Below, in pieces: positions 44,209-53,070 of a stretch of 64,000 bases of DNA (positions are counted from its first letter, which is position 1; the number at the start of each line of letters is the position of its first letter). The DNA lies in assembly GCF_023380205.1 (NCBI RefSeq), contig NZ_CP093360.1:186001-250000 (forward strand), read 5' to 3'. Origin of the DNA: Nicoliella spurrieriana. Lineage in GTDB: Bacteria > Bacillota > Bacilli > Lactobacillales > Lactobacillaceae. The notes beneath the pieces were generated by a model that was not told the DNA's origin, searched no databases, and worked only from the letters and a program-made list of their open reading frames with translations. Position numbers and translations under genes: made by a program.

Positions 44209-44997
44209 CTAATTTAAACTTGAATTTAAATCACCGGTCGAGTAAATTACCGCCTTACCAGCCAACTTAGTGGTAGTGCCCTGGTAGTTACAATACAGTA
44301 CTCCGGAGCGTTGTGATGCTTGAAAAGCAGTTAATTCATCCTTACCGAGTCGCTTGGCCCAATATGGAATGATATGACAATGACCACTTCCGCAAACCGG
44401 GTCCTCGGGGACGTTTAGCTTAGGGGCAAAGGAGCGTGAGACGCAATCATAGTCCTTTCCAAGAGCAGTTACGTTTTGCAATAGACCATCTAAGCTCTTT
44501 AACTTCTCTAAGTCGGGTTGCATCGCCCTTATCTGTTCTTCATTTTCAAAGACTGCTAATAAATCCCGCCCTAGGTAAGCTTCCGTTGGCCTTACGCCGA
44601 AAGCTGCTGTCATTTGGTCGGTTACTGGGACTGATTTGAGTTCATACGAAGGAAATTCCATTTCATATAAATCATCTTTTTTCGTGACTCTTAATGGGCC
44701 ACTTTGCGTATTAAAAGTGATCGTATCACTACTTTTGGGTGCATCATTTTGAAAAATGATATAGCCAGATGCTAGGGTGGCATGTCCGCAAAGCTCAATT
44801 TCACCACCGGGGGTAAACCATCGTAAATCATATTCAGCATCCGCTCGTTTGATCATAAAAGCCGTTTCGGAAAAGCGGTTTTCCATTGCAATATTTTGCA
44901 TCACTTGATTGGTTGGCCATTCATTCACTGGACAAACTGCGGCGGGGTTACCATTAAATAATTTATCGGTAAAAGCATCGACAACGTACATTTTCAT
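44209..44997 (-). CDS. PhzF-family isomerase/epimerase-like protein
   Basis: A 262-residue protein of the PhzF/diaminopimelate-epimerase fold. The N-terminal VVDAFTDKLFNGNPAAVC, the catalytic Glu in ENRFSETAF, ELCGHATLA and the C-terminal half motif DPVCGSGH are intact. In lactobacilli these stand-alone PhzF proteins have no phenazine pathway; their metabolic reaction is unknown. It is monocistronic. Confidence 0.9.
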   Translation of the reverse strand: MKMYVVDAFTDKLFNGNPAAVCPVNEWPTNQVMQNIAMENRFSETAFMIKRADAEYDLRWFTPGGEIELCGHATLASGYIIFQNDAPKSSDTITFNTQSGPLRVTKKDDLYEMEFPSYELKSVPVTDQMTAAFGVRPTEAYLGRDLLAVFENEEQIRAMQPDLEKLKSLDGLLQNVTALGKDYDCVSRSFAPKLNVPEDPVCGSGHCHIIPYWAKRLGKDELTAFQASQRSGVLYCNYQGTTTKLAGKAVIYSTGDLNSSLN

Positions 44998-45137
44998 ATA
45001 GATTCACTTCCTTTTAAATAGTTTACCCATAAGATGATGGTAAATCAATTGCTTCCATTACAAAGAATTTGAATTTAAATGAAATGTAATTGGCAAAAAT
45101 GTATTTAGCCGGATTTGCAGGCTTTGAACCTTAATAA

Positions 45138-45170
45138 TAAAAACACCATCTAACCCAAGATGGTGTTTTA
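45138..45170. terminator. terminator of hydroxyacid dehydrogenase gene
   Basis: AAAACACCATCT pairs with AGATGGTGTTTT over a 6-base loop. It lies just past the minus-strand stop at 45183. Confidence 0.85.
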
Positions 45171-45182
45171 TAACTACATTAA

Positions 45183-46124
45183 CTATTTAACTTCATTAAC
45201 TGGGGTAACTGGTTTTTGAGCATTGAAAACGTTCATCACGTTATCCAATGCGGTATTGGCCATTTGACTCCATGCTTCCTTAGAGTGACCGGCACAATGG
45301 GGAGTTAAGAAAACATTCTTAAAGTCACGGAGCGGGCTATCCATTGGGAGTGGTTCTTCATCGTAAACGTCCAGCGCTGCTCCAGCAATTTCATGGTTCT
45401 TAAGGGCAGCGACTAAATCGGATTCGTTCACTAAGGGGCCACGACCGAGGTTTAATAGGTAGGCAGAATTTTTCATTAACTTAAATTCATCCTTAGCAAC
45501 CGTGTTGATCGTCCCCTTAACAGCTGGGAGGTGGAGGGTAATAAAGTCAGCCGTTTTAAAGATCTCATCCTTTGAAACCATCTTACCGTAAGGGGTATCA
45601 CGAGGGGTACGGTTGTAAATTAAAACGTTCATCCCAAATCCAGCGGCCATTTTAGCAACAGCTTCACCAATGTGACCATAACCGATAATCCCAAGCGTCT
45701 TACCGCTGATTTGAATCGCCATCTTATTTTGACCGTATTCGCTATCGCCCTCACGCATTGAATGGGAGACATTGTATGAATCCTTGGCAAGCGTCAATAG
45801 GTCATTCATTACGTATTCAGCAACGGCAACGGAGTTTCCACCAGGAGTGTTAGTGACCCAAACGCCGTGTTGAGCAGCGACATCTAGGTCCACATTATTG
45901 TAACCAACTCCTTGTCTTGCAACGATTTTTAAGTTAGGTAATTGGTCGAACATGGAATTAGGAAAGGCGCCTTCCATTAAGATAATCCCATCAACATCTT
46001 TAGCTTGCTTTAAAATATCATCAGGCTTTTGGCTAGCTAAGACGACTGGTTCAATGTTGTTATCCTTCATTCGTTGGTCAATAAATTGATCAATTGCGGG
46101 GGTTAATAAAACTTTCTTGGTCAT
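45183..46124 (-). CDS. D-2-hydroxyacid dehydrogenase, paralogue 1
   Basis: A 313-residue NAD-dependent D-isomer 2-hydroxyacid dehydrogenase, with a catalytic domain split around a Rossmann domain. GYGHIG (about 153-158) binds the dinucleotide. Arg in NLGRGPLVNE, Glu in DVYDEEPLP and His in TPHCAGHS form the catalytic triad. The N-terminus RQGVGYNNVDL matches phosphoglycerate-dehydrogenase-like members, but no serine genes are nearby. It probably reduces a 2-keto acid such as a branched or phenyl form. A very similar gene lies at 46676. Start ATG behind AAAGGGAT. Confidence 0.9.
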   Translation of the reverse strand: MTKKVLLTPAIDQFIDQRMKDNNIEPVVLASQKPDDILKQAKDVDGIILMEGAFPNSMFDQLPNLKIVARQGVGYNNVDLDVAAQHGVWVTNTPGGNSVAVAEYVMNDLLTLAKDSYNVSHSMREGDSEYGQNKMAIQISGKTLGIIGYGHIGEAVAKMAAGFGMNVLIYNRTPRDTPYGKMVSKDEIFKTADFITLHLPAVKGTINTVAKDEFKLMKNSAYLLNLGRGPLVNESDLVAALKNHEIAGAALDVYDEEPLPMDSPLRDFKNVFLTPHCAGHSKEAWSQMANTALDNVMNVFNAQKPVTPVNEVK

Positions 46125-46351
46125 ACAAATTCATCCCTTTATCATTATTTGTACTTTTAAACTACACTTCAATTTATCAATAGTCAAAGAGATTGCCTAT
46201 TGATTGGATTTGAACCAGTGATGATAAAGATTACGTTTAAAAAAGTATAACAATTGTTTAATTTGTTGATAAACAGTAAGCATTAATGGAACCATTGTTG
46301 CAAAATGGGATTAAAATAAACGTAGGTTCAAATTTAAGGGGGACGATCAAC

Positions 46352-46552
46352 ATGAGTTTAGATGATGAAAAGGATAAATTAAAGGGTAAGTTTGATGAAG
46401 CTAAGGGTAAATTGACCGGTGATAAGGTGACCGAAGCCAAGGGGAAGGCAGAAGGATTCTTAGGTAAAGCTAAGGATGCAATTGACGGAGAAGTCGATAA
46501 GGTCAAGGATAAGTTTGCTCATGATGATGATCATTCTGACCAAGATCATTAA
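46352..46552 (+). CDS. CsbD-family stress-response protein
   Basis: A 66-residue, highly charged helical protein (DEKDKLKGKFDEAKGKLTGD, then KAEGFLGKAKDAIDG). The CsbD family is induced by general stress in Gram-positive bacteria; its biochemical role is unknown. The frame extends upstream, but AAGGGGG lies before the ATG at 46352. It is read in the opposite direction to the two dehydrogenase genes on either side. A GATGGG/CCCATC hairpin at 46561-46596 may terminate it. Confidence 0.9.
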   Translation: MSLDDEKDKLKGKFDEAKGKLTGDKVTEAKGKAEGFLGKAKDAIDGEVDKVKDKFAHDDDHSDQDH

Positions 46553-46560
46553 TGATAATG

Positions 46561-46596
46561 GATGGGGAGCCGCTGGTGGGTTGCCCATCTTTTATT
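46561..46596 (+). terminator. weak terminator candidate after csbD-like gene
   Basis: GATGGG pairs with CCCATC around a 17-base loop, followed by TTTTATT. Confidence 0.4.
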
Positions 46597-46675
46597 ATCG
46601 TTAAGGATGAATTAATTGGTGAAGATTGAACGGATTGATGCGAAGCCGATTACATAATTACCAAGTCTTTTAGGA

Positions 46676-47617
46676 TTATTTCACTTCGTTAACTGGACTG
46701 ATTGGTTTTTTCCCAGCAAAAACATTTAAGATATTATCGAATGCTTGGTTAGCCATTTTAGACCAAGCCTCTTCAGTGTGACCAGCATAGTGAGGAGTGA
46801 TAAAGGCATTTTTTAAGTTGCGGAGGGGACTATCCATCGGCAGCGGTTCAGTTTCGTAAACGTCCAGCGCAGCACCAGCAATTTCACGGTGCTGCAAGGC
46901 CGTAATCAGATCATTTTGGTTAACCAGTGCCCCTCTGCTAAGGTTTAATAGGTATGCTGATTTTTTCATCATTTTAAATTGTTCCATCGCTACCATATTA
47001 ACGGTTTGGGCCGTAGCTGGAAGGTGTAAGGATACGAAATCAGCTCTTTTAAAGATTTCTTCCTTAGAAGTCATTTTGCCGTAAGGGGTATCCCGGGGAG
47101 TACGGTTATAAATTAAAATATCCATATCAAAACCAGCTGCCATTTTAGCAACCAACTGGCCGATGCTACCGTAGCCGATGATGCCGAGCGTTTTATGACT
47201 AACTTCAGTGACTAGTTCGCCACTACCATACGCACTATTGCCCTCATGCATTTCTTTGGAAACGTTGTAAGAATCCCTTGCTAGGGTCAACATGCCATTG
47301 ATGACCCCCTCAGCAACTGCTCTAGAATTTCCCCCGGGGACGTTGGTTACCCATACGCCATGGGCGGCAGCAACGTCTAAATCAATGTTGTTATAGCCAA
47401 TTCCCTGCCTAGCAATGATCTTAAGGTTATGGAGGTGGTCAAACATGGCGTTGGGAAACGCTCCCGACATTAAAATGATTGCATCTACATCAGTTGCAAA
47501 TTTTAAAATGTCAGCTGGTTTTTGGCTGGCAATTACGACTGGTTCAATTCCATGCTCCTTCATTCGTTGGTGGATAAACCGGTTGATGCCAGGAGTTAGT
47601 AGTACTTTTTTAACCAT
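46676..47617 (-). CDS. D-2-hydroxyacid dehydrogenase, paralogue 2
   Basis: A 313-residue close paralogue of the gene at 45183, with the same length and the same C-terminal PVNEVK. It carries GYGSIG for NAD binding, NLSRGALVNQ (Arg), DVYETEPLP (Glu) and TPHYAGHT (His). Substrate-loop differences (EGVINGML for EYVMNDLL) suggest a different keto-acid preference. Start: AAGGA abuts the ATG at 47626 and lies 9 nt before the ATG at 47617, which I prefer. Confidence 0.9.
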   Translation of the reverse strand: MVKKVLLTPGINRFIHQRMKEHGIEPVVIASQKPADILKFATDVDAIILMSGAFPNAMFDHLHNLKIIARQGIGYNNIDLDVAAAHGVWVTNVPGGNSRAVAEGVINGMLTLARDSYNVSKEMHEGNSAYGSGELVTEVSHKTLGIIGYGSIGQLVAKMAAGFDMDILIYNRTPRDTPYGKMTSKEEIFKRADFVSLHLPATAQTVNMVAMEQFKMMKKSAYLLNLSRGALVNQNDLITALQHREIAGAALDVYETEPLPMDSPLRNLKNAFITPHYAGHTEEAWSKMANQAFDNILNVFAGKKPISPVNEVK

Positions 47618-47779
47618 GTATATCATTCCTTCCGTGTCATTATTATTATCAATTATAAGTTACTCTGGTTTTTAATTACAATTAATTACCACCTTATCAA
47701 CATCAATTATTTGGGATCTTAATAGGGATCGGGCAACGAAGCCGCTTGATCATCATTAGCTGTGGGAGTTATTTGAGAT

Positions 47780-47814
47780 AATTAAGGACCGTTGAATTAC
47801 TCAACGGTCCTTTT
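47780..47814. terminator. bidirectional terminator-like hairpin
   Basis: AAGGACCGTTGA pairs with TCAACGGTCCTT over a 5-base loop, with a T-run on the plus strand. It lies after the minus-strand CadD gene. Confidence 0.8.
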
Positions 47815-47817
47815 AAA

Positions 47818-48432
47818 TTAGGAAATGAATTGAATTAGTTTTGTGATGGTGTCAGATTCAACCATGATAAAGATCCCGATACCAATGTAAACGATTGCTG
47901 TAAAAATATCGCCGTACTTTTGTAGTAGTGTTTCGATTACCGGTATTTTGACAAAGCAGATGGCTAGCACAAAAAAGAGGTTTAACATGGCAAAAAAGGT
48001 CATCAGAATGACTACTAGCTCACCCCAGTGATTAACTTGTGCAAAAATGGGGACGTAAATACCAATGTTATCGGCACCACAAGTCGTAATCGTGATAATC
48101 GTTACGCTTAAAATAAGGTTATTCTTAGAAAGGCGCTTCACTACCTGTTCTTGTTCATCTTCTGAATTAAGCTTAAATAGGATGTATGCGCCAATCATGA
48201 TGGGGATGATTCCCAAAAGGCCCAGAACCCATTTTTCCGGGATCAAGCGAGCACTAATGGAAAACATCAGGCTAATGCTAACTAAGCAGATGGTTCCCAA
48301 AACGTCCCCTAGATATACTTTAAGGCGTTCCTTAGTAGTTTGGTAGAAGGTCAAAACGGTCATTAAAATTAAAATGTAATCGATCCCGGTGGAAAGATAA
48401 GCAGTGATGCCGGTCAAAATTGCATTGATCAT
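47818..48432 (-). CDS. cadD: cadmium-resistance-type transporter CadD
   Basis: A 204-residue membrane protein with five or six helices. STGIDYILILM at the N-terminus and TTCGADNIGIYVPIFA in the middle, with paired Asp/Cys residues in membrane segments, identify the CadD family, linked to cadmium resistance in staphylococci. No CadC/CadX regulator is adjacent, but two dyads lie upstream. The cation in this host is not determined. Confidence 0.88.
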   Translation of the reverse strand: MINAILTGITAYLSTGIDYILILMTVLTFYQTTKERLKVYLGDVLGTICLVSISLMFSISARLIPEKWVLGLLGIIPIMIGAYILFKLNSEDEQEQVVKRLSKNNLILSVTIITITTCGADNIGIYVPIFAQVNHWGELVVILMTFFAMLNLFFVLAICFVKIPVIETLLQKYGDIFTAIVYIGIGIFIMVESDTITKLIQFIS

Positions 48433-48462
48433 CTTTGGTCTCCTTTAATCTGTCATATTTTT

Positions 48463-48508
48463 CATATGTTAATTCTAACATATAATCATATAACAATAAA
48501 GTTATATG
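48463..48508. promoter_or_regulatory. two adjacent dyads upstream of cadD
   Basis: CATATGTTA-N4-TAACATATA (48463-48484) and CATATAAC-N6-GTTATATG (48487-48508, perfect). They resemble AT-rich ArsR/SmtB-type metal operators placed 30-75 bp before the cadD start. Confidence 0.5.
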
Positions 48509-48584
48509 TAACGTAATTAAATTAATTGATTTTAAGGACTAATTAACGGCACCCACTAGGCTTTAATTCGGAAATTAGGCATAA

Positions 48585-48622
48585 AAAAATAAGTTGAATT
48601 GCAAATTTCAACTTATTTTATA
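48585..48622 (-). terminator. terminator of the two-component operon
   Basis: AAAATAAGTTGAA pairs with TTCAACTTATTTT, with a T-tract on the minus strand, just past the histidine kinase stop. Confidence 0.8.
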
Positions 48623-49946
48623 ATCCCAATGGAATTTGAATTTCAAATACGGTGCCCTTTGGTTGTTGATCACGAACGCTAATCTTACCATGGTGTTCTT
48701 TTACGATCCACTGTGCAATTGCTAGGCCCAATCCGTGGCCACCGGTCGTGGGGGTTCTGGAGGGGTCAGTACGATAGAAACGTTCAAAGATGTGTTGCTT
48801 ATCATCATCAGGGATTCGATCACCGGTGTTACTAATGCGAATCGTGAAGTGGCGTTCATCGTTTAAAATGGTGATGCCGATGCTGTCGCCAGCTTGGGTG
48901 TATTTAAAAGCATTGTCAAAAATAATCGTTACTAGTTGCTTGATCAAATCTGGATCGATGTCAGCAGTTTGGTTAGTTTCGATAAATGATGTAAAGGCCT
49001 TGCTTTGGCTAGCGGCAATCTCTGAATATGGCGGCAACATGGATTCGAACCATGGCTTTAGTTGAATCGGTTGTTTTTGAATCTGGATGATGTCAGAATC
49101 TGAGCGGGCCAACGTTAATAGCCGGTCAGTTAAAATCTTTAGGTGCCGGGTCTCATCCAGAGTGGTTGAGACTGCATCAATTTCACTTAGGATCGTTGCT
49201 TTGGGTTTGGTTAGCATGGCTTCCATCTGATTTTGAATCACTGTTAATGGCGTCCTAAGTTCATGGGCAGCGTTAGAGCTAAACTCACGCTGCCTTTGCC
49301 AGGATTTAATGATCGGCTTCATACTTGAACGGGAAAGTAGAAAGGCAACTGCAATTGCCAATAGCCAAAACGCAATCAGGGTTACGATCAATGCCTTTTT
49401 AAAGCTATTAATTGCCAAAAGGTCGCTATCCACATTTTCCAGGATTAATACATATTTCCCCGCTGAGCGTTTGTCAGGTGCTGATTTAGGCACTTTGATC
49501 AATAACGAACGAAAGTGACTGGTAATGCTGTTATATGTTAACGTCATGTCTTGAATCTTATTCAAGGTGGCTTTATTCAGTTTGGCCTTGCTGAGGAGCT
49601 GGTAGTTCCGATTCCCAAGCGCCGCGGCGTTTTCGATTTTCCCATGCTCATCAAAGATAATTTCATTGGTTCGAAAGGGGCTATTGACCGATGGGGGCTG
49701 GGAAAAGTCACGACCGTCACGAATGGTTGGTGGCCCCATCTTATGACTAGGTTGTTGGTTATTCATTTTAGTGAGTTGTTGTTTTTGAACCGTTAAACTG
49801 TGGTCGATGTTGCGGTATACAGATTGACTAAAGAATAGGTAGATGATTAATCCTAAGCTTAAAAAAAGGATCGCAAACGCTACTAATTCATTAATAAAGA
49901 GGCGCCGTTGTTGTTTTCGTTGGGGATTATTAGCCGCCATGTTCAT
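48618..49946 (-). CDS. sensor histidine kinase
   Basis: A 442-residue membrane kinase with a first helix (about 17-40), an extracellular region of about 150 residues with a Pro/Gln-rich stretch, a second helix (about 187-207), HisKA with the phospho-acceptor FSSNAAHELRTPLT, and an HATPase domain (FDNAFKYT N box, GDRIPDD G1, GGHGLGLAIA G2). The short HAMP is not obvious. It is cotranscribed with the response regulator (4-bp overlap). The signal is unknown; the partner genes suggest cell-envelope sensing. Confidence 0.93.
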   Translation of the reverse strand: MNMAANNPQRKQQRRLFINELVAFAILFLSLGLIIYLFFSQSVYRNIDHSLTVQKQQLTKMNNQQPSHKMGPPTIRDGRDFSQPPSVNSPFRTNEIIFDEHGKIENAAALGNRNYQLLSKAKLNKATLNKIQDMTLTYNSITSHFRSLLIKVPKSAPDKRSAGKYVLILENVDSDLLAINSFKKALIVTLIAFWLLAIAVAFLLSRSSMKPIIKSWQRQREFSSNAAHELRTPLTVIQNQMEAMLTKPKATILSEIDAVSTTLDETRHLKILTDRLLTLARSDSDIIQIQKQPIQLKPWFESMLPPYSEIAASQSKAFTSFIETNQTADIDPDLIKQLVTIIFDNAFKYTQAGDSIGITILNDERHFTIRISNTGDRIPDDDKQHIFERFYRTDPSRTPTTGGHGLGLAIAQWIVKEHHGKISVRDQQPKGTVFEIQIPLGL

Positions 49947-50635
49947 GATGCTTCCTCCGTTTCAAATAGGTAGCCAACGCTTCTGATCGTTTTGATTGGC
50001 TGCGCACCTAAGACCGTTTTAATTTTTTTACGGAGGTTGCTCATGTAAACCTCCACTACCGTTAGGGTCGTTTCGGAATCAAAGCCCCATAAGCGGTCAA
50101 AAATTTGATCTTTAGTAATGATAATATCTGGATTTTGGAGGAAGTAGACTAATAAATCGTACTCCTTGCCGTTTAATTGGACCGGTTGTTGATTAATCTT
50201 GATCGTACGGTTGCTAAGGTCCACTTGAAAGGGTCCGACCGCTAATTGATTATTATTACCGAGGTGGCCACTACGTTTGAGTAATGCCTTGACCCGGAGG
50301 AGCAATTCCTCACGGTGAAATGGTTTGGTCAAATAATCATCAGCACCGGTGGAAAAGCCCTGGACTTTATCGGCAATGGTGTCCTTAGCGGTTAGAATTA
50401 AAACTGGCAGACTCAAGTGGTCCTCATTACGCCAGTGTTTTAAAATATCATAGCCATTTTTTTCTGGCAGCATTAAATCTAAAATGGCAATATCATAAAT
50501 ATTATCCTGGCCCATTTGTTGGCCAGTAATTCCATCGGTAGCGATATTGACATCACCGATGGGCGCTAAGAAGTCAGCAATGCTCTTAGCAAGGGTTAAG
50601 TCATCTTCTACAATTAAAATTTGTAAGTTTGGCAT
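49943..50635 (-). CDS. OmpR/PhoB-family response regulator
   Basis: A 230-residue regulator. The receiver domain starts ILIVEDD, has the phospho-acceptor Asp in AILDLMLPEKNG and the conserved Lys in LTKPF. The winged-helix DNA-binding domain covers the last 95 residues (LNGKEYDLLVYF, WGFDSETTLTVVEVYMSNLRKK). Start at the ATG 6 nt after AGGAGTG; an upstream TTG is rejected. It is divergent from the glycosyltransferase gene, with TTTAWGGTT direct repeats between them. Confidence 0.94.
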   Translation of the reverse strand: MPNLQILIVEDDLTLAKSIADFLAPIGDVNIATDGITGQQMGQDNIYDIAILDLMLPEKNGYDILKHWRNEDHLSLPVLILTAKDTIADKVQGFSTGADDYLTKPFHREELLLRVKALLKRSGHLGNNNQLAVGPFQVDLSNRTIKINQQPVQLNGKEYDLLVYFLQNPDIIITKDQIFDRLWGFDSETTLTVVEVYMSNLRKKIKTVLGAQPIKTIRSVGYLFETEEAS

Positions 50636-50700
50636 TTGATTCACTCCTAATAACAACCATTGTAACCGGAAACGGCATGAATATCATTTTAATTTTGGTT

Positions 50701-50720
50701 TTTAAGGTTAATTTATGGTT
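50701..50720 (+). promoter_or_regulatory. tandem TTTAWGGTT repeats, response-regulator site candidate
   Basis: TTTAAGGTT (50701-50709) and TTTATGGTT (50712-50720) are direct repeats with an 11-bp period, the layout used by OmpR-family dimers. Further GGTT cores lie at 50697 and 50736. They are about 50-70 bp before the glycosyltransferase start. Confidence 0.5.
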
Positions 50721-50768
50721 CGCGTTTTACACTATGGTTATTCAAATTCGAAAGGAGCATGATGTGCA

Positions 50769-53051
50769 ATGCCAGATCAATCAAGTCAATCAGATCAATC
50801 AAAGCAAGTTGAAACATCTCGAACTGAGCAGTTCAGTGCAAGAACTCGACCGCGCCAGTTTCGAATAGACTGGTTCTTAGTAGCAACATTGTTGCTCGCC
50901 TTAGTCTTATATTCATGGAAAATTTGGGAGGCCGGAAGTGCTAATGACTTCTATACGGCTGCCATTACTAGTATGACCCAAAACTTTAAGAATTTTTGGT
51001 ACGCTAGTTTTGATCCAGCTGGTTATATTACGGTCGATAAGCCACCGGTGGCCCTATGGTTCATGGCCATTAGTGCTAAAATCTTTGGGGTACACCAATG
51101 GAGCGTAGTGCTTCCGTCAGTCCTGTTTGGACTCGGTTCGGTATATTTAATGTATCGACTAGTGAGACCTAGATTTGGCCGGGTAGCCGGGAATTTAGCG
51201 GCACTTGCAATGACGCTGACGCCGATTGCAGTGGCGGATTCAAGAACCAATAACATGGATGCAACGTTAATTTACTTCCTGTTATTTGCAATCTACATGC
51301 TACAAAAAGCGGTGGATAAGCAAAAACTATGGTACCTAGTAGCTAGTTTTGGGATTATCGGAGTCGCCTTTAACGTTAAAATGTTACAGGCCTTCATGAT
51401 CCTACCAGGAATGCTATTGTTCTACTGGTTAGCTTCCCACCATAATTGGAAAAAGAAGTTAGCCCATTTATCTGCAGCTACCGTTGCGTTGGTGGTTTTC
51501 ACACTCATCTGGCCAGTCTCAGTGGATATGACTTCCGCTAGCAAGCGGCCGTATGAAGGTGGTTCTGAACATAACTCAGTGTTAGAATTAGCATTTGGTT
51601 ATAACGGAACCGAACGGCTCTTGGGCCAAACCACTGGAACCGGTGGCGCCTTCCCAGGAATGGGAAGTAACAGCAAGTCTAAGTCCAACACGGGGATGCC
51701 ACAGGGTGGCCAACCTGGTGGGACAACCAATGGGAATAGAAGAACTACTAATGGCCAACCCGGTGGGACGCCTCCTGGCGGTACGCAAGGTGGCAATCGT
51801 CGTGGTGGCGGTGCCATGGGTGGTGGTGGCGCCGGTGGAGCGTTTAACATCGGAACTGCCGGTCCATTGAGATTGTTCCAAGATCAATTAGGGCCGCAAA
51901 TTAGTTGGCTATTGCCATTCTCAGTCATTGGGATGATCAGTGCCTTTGCATTCTTCATCGATCGCAAGCGCAAGTGGTATCAACTAACGGCCAATCAAAA
52001 GCAGGTCGTAATGTGGGCCGGTTGGTTAGTCCCAGTTTATGGCTTCTTCTCCGTTGCTAGTTTCTTCCATCCATACTACACGATCATGTTAGCACCACCA
52101 ATTGCCGCGTTCTTCGGAATTGGGGTCGTGACAATGTTCAAGCAACTAAGGGCTGCTAATTGGAAGGATTGGAAACGTTACTTACTGCCACTTGCAGTGA
52201 CCGCAACCGCATTCTTCCAAGCTTGGTATGTAAGTAGTTACTATGCTTGGGCAAGTTGGTTATTGATCTTTGCCGGAATTGGGTTTGGCTTGATCCTATT
52301 AGTCAAACCAGCTAAACCATTGCGTTCCCTTACGATCGGTGGATTAGTCGCCATTTTATTAGCACCCGCATTTTGGTCAGCGACCCCAGCGATTGCCGGT
52401 GAATCTGCTGCCATTCCAACGGCTGGCCCCGACCTATTGAGCAGCAATGGTCAAGGCGGTGCCGGTGGTGGCGTTGGAAACGGCACGGTGAACACGAAGC
52501 TACTTAACTACCTTGAAAAGCGCCAGGGCAACGCGAAATACCTCTTTGCAACTGACGATTCAGGAACTGCTGCGCCATACATTATCAAGACTGGTAAAGC
52601 AGTCATGGCAATGGGTGGTTTCAATGGGACCGACCCGGCAATTACGTTGAGTAAGTTCAAGCAACTAGTTAAGAATGGTGAGATTAAGTACTACTACGCA
52701 GGCGGGAAGTCTGGTTCTGCAAATAGTGCGATTGTTAACTGGATCAAAAAGCATGCAAAGAAGGTCAAAGCCAGTGATTACGGTGGGACCACGACCACGA
52801 CTGGAAATGCCAACTCTGAAACCAATGCAAAATCAACAAATAGACAACAAACAATGGGCCAAATGCCTTCACAAAGTGGTAGAATGAAGGGTGGTCCAAA
52901 CATGAGACAAAATGGTAAGTTCAATGGTAAGCGTCCATCAATGAAACCATCTAGCACCAAGGGTAAGCAGAGCCAACAAATGCCTACTGGTGGTGGCATG
53001 ATGGGTGGTAATAGTGGCACGCTTTACGACTTATCATCAATTTACAAATAA
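50769..53051 (+). CDS. GT39/PMT-family membrane glycosyltransferase (YkcB-like)
   Basis: A 760-residue polytopic enzyme of the PMT/ArnT superfamily, which moves sugars from polyprenyl-phosphate donors to extracellular acceptors. Around 11 helices are visible. The first loop contains DKPPVALW, equivalent to the catalytic Asp-containing loop. Unusual features are a Gly/Asn/Arg-rich insert (about 290-360) and a Gln/Met/Gly-rich tail (last 90 residues), both seen in Gram-positive YkcB-type proteins. It pairs with the GT2 gene 20 bp downstream, which should make the lipid-linked donor. Confidence 0.9.
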   Translation: MPDQSSQSDQSKQVETSRTEQFSARTRPRQFRIDWFLVATLLLALVLYSWKIWEAGSANDFYTAAITSMTQNFKNFWYASFDPAGYITVDKPPVALWFMAISAKIFGVHQWSVVLPSVLFGLGSVYLMYRLVRPRFGRVAGNLAALAMTLTPIAVADSRTNNMDATLIYFLLFAIYMLQKAVDKQKLWYLVASFGIIGVAFNVKMLQAFMILPGMLLFYWLASHHNWKKKLAHLSAATVALVVFTLIWPVSVDMTSASKRPYEGGSEHNSVLELAFGYNGTERLLGQTTGTGGAFPGMGSNSKSKSNTGMPQGGQPGGTTNGNRRTTNGQPGGTPPGGTQGGNRRGGGAMGGGGAGGAFNIGTAGPLRLFQDQLGPQISWLLPFSVIGMISAFAFFIDRKRKWYQLTANQKQVVMWAGWLVPVYGFFSVASFFHPYYTIMLAPPIAAFFGIGVVTMFKQLRAANWKDWKRYLLPLAVTATAFFQAWYVSSYYAWASWLLIFAGIGFGLILLVKPAKPLRSLTIGGLVAILLAPAFWSATPAIAGESAAIPTAGPDLLSSNGQGGAGGGVGNGTVNTKLLNYLEKRQGNAKYLFATDDSGTAAPYIIKTGKAVMAMGGFNGTDPAITLSKFKQLVKNGEIKYYYAGGKSGSANSAIVNWIKKHAKKVKASDYGGTTTTTGNANSETNAKSTNRQQTMGQMPSQSGRMKGGPNMRQNGKFNGKRPSMKPSSTKGKQSQQMPTGGGMMGGNSGTLYDLSSIYK

Positions 53052-53070
53052 AATTACAGGAGGTTAGGGC

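Noticed and set aside
51588-51887. Open frames in other frames of the Gly-rich insert, including a Pro-rich one
   Set aside because: They are by-products of GGT/GGC-rich codons of the YkcB-like gene; no SD sites.
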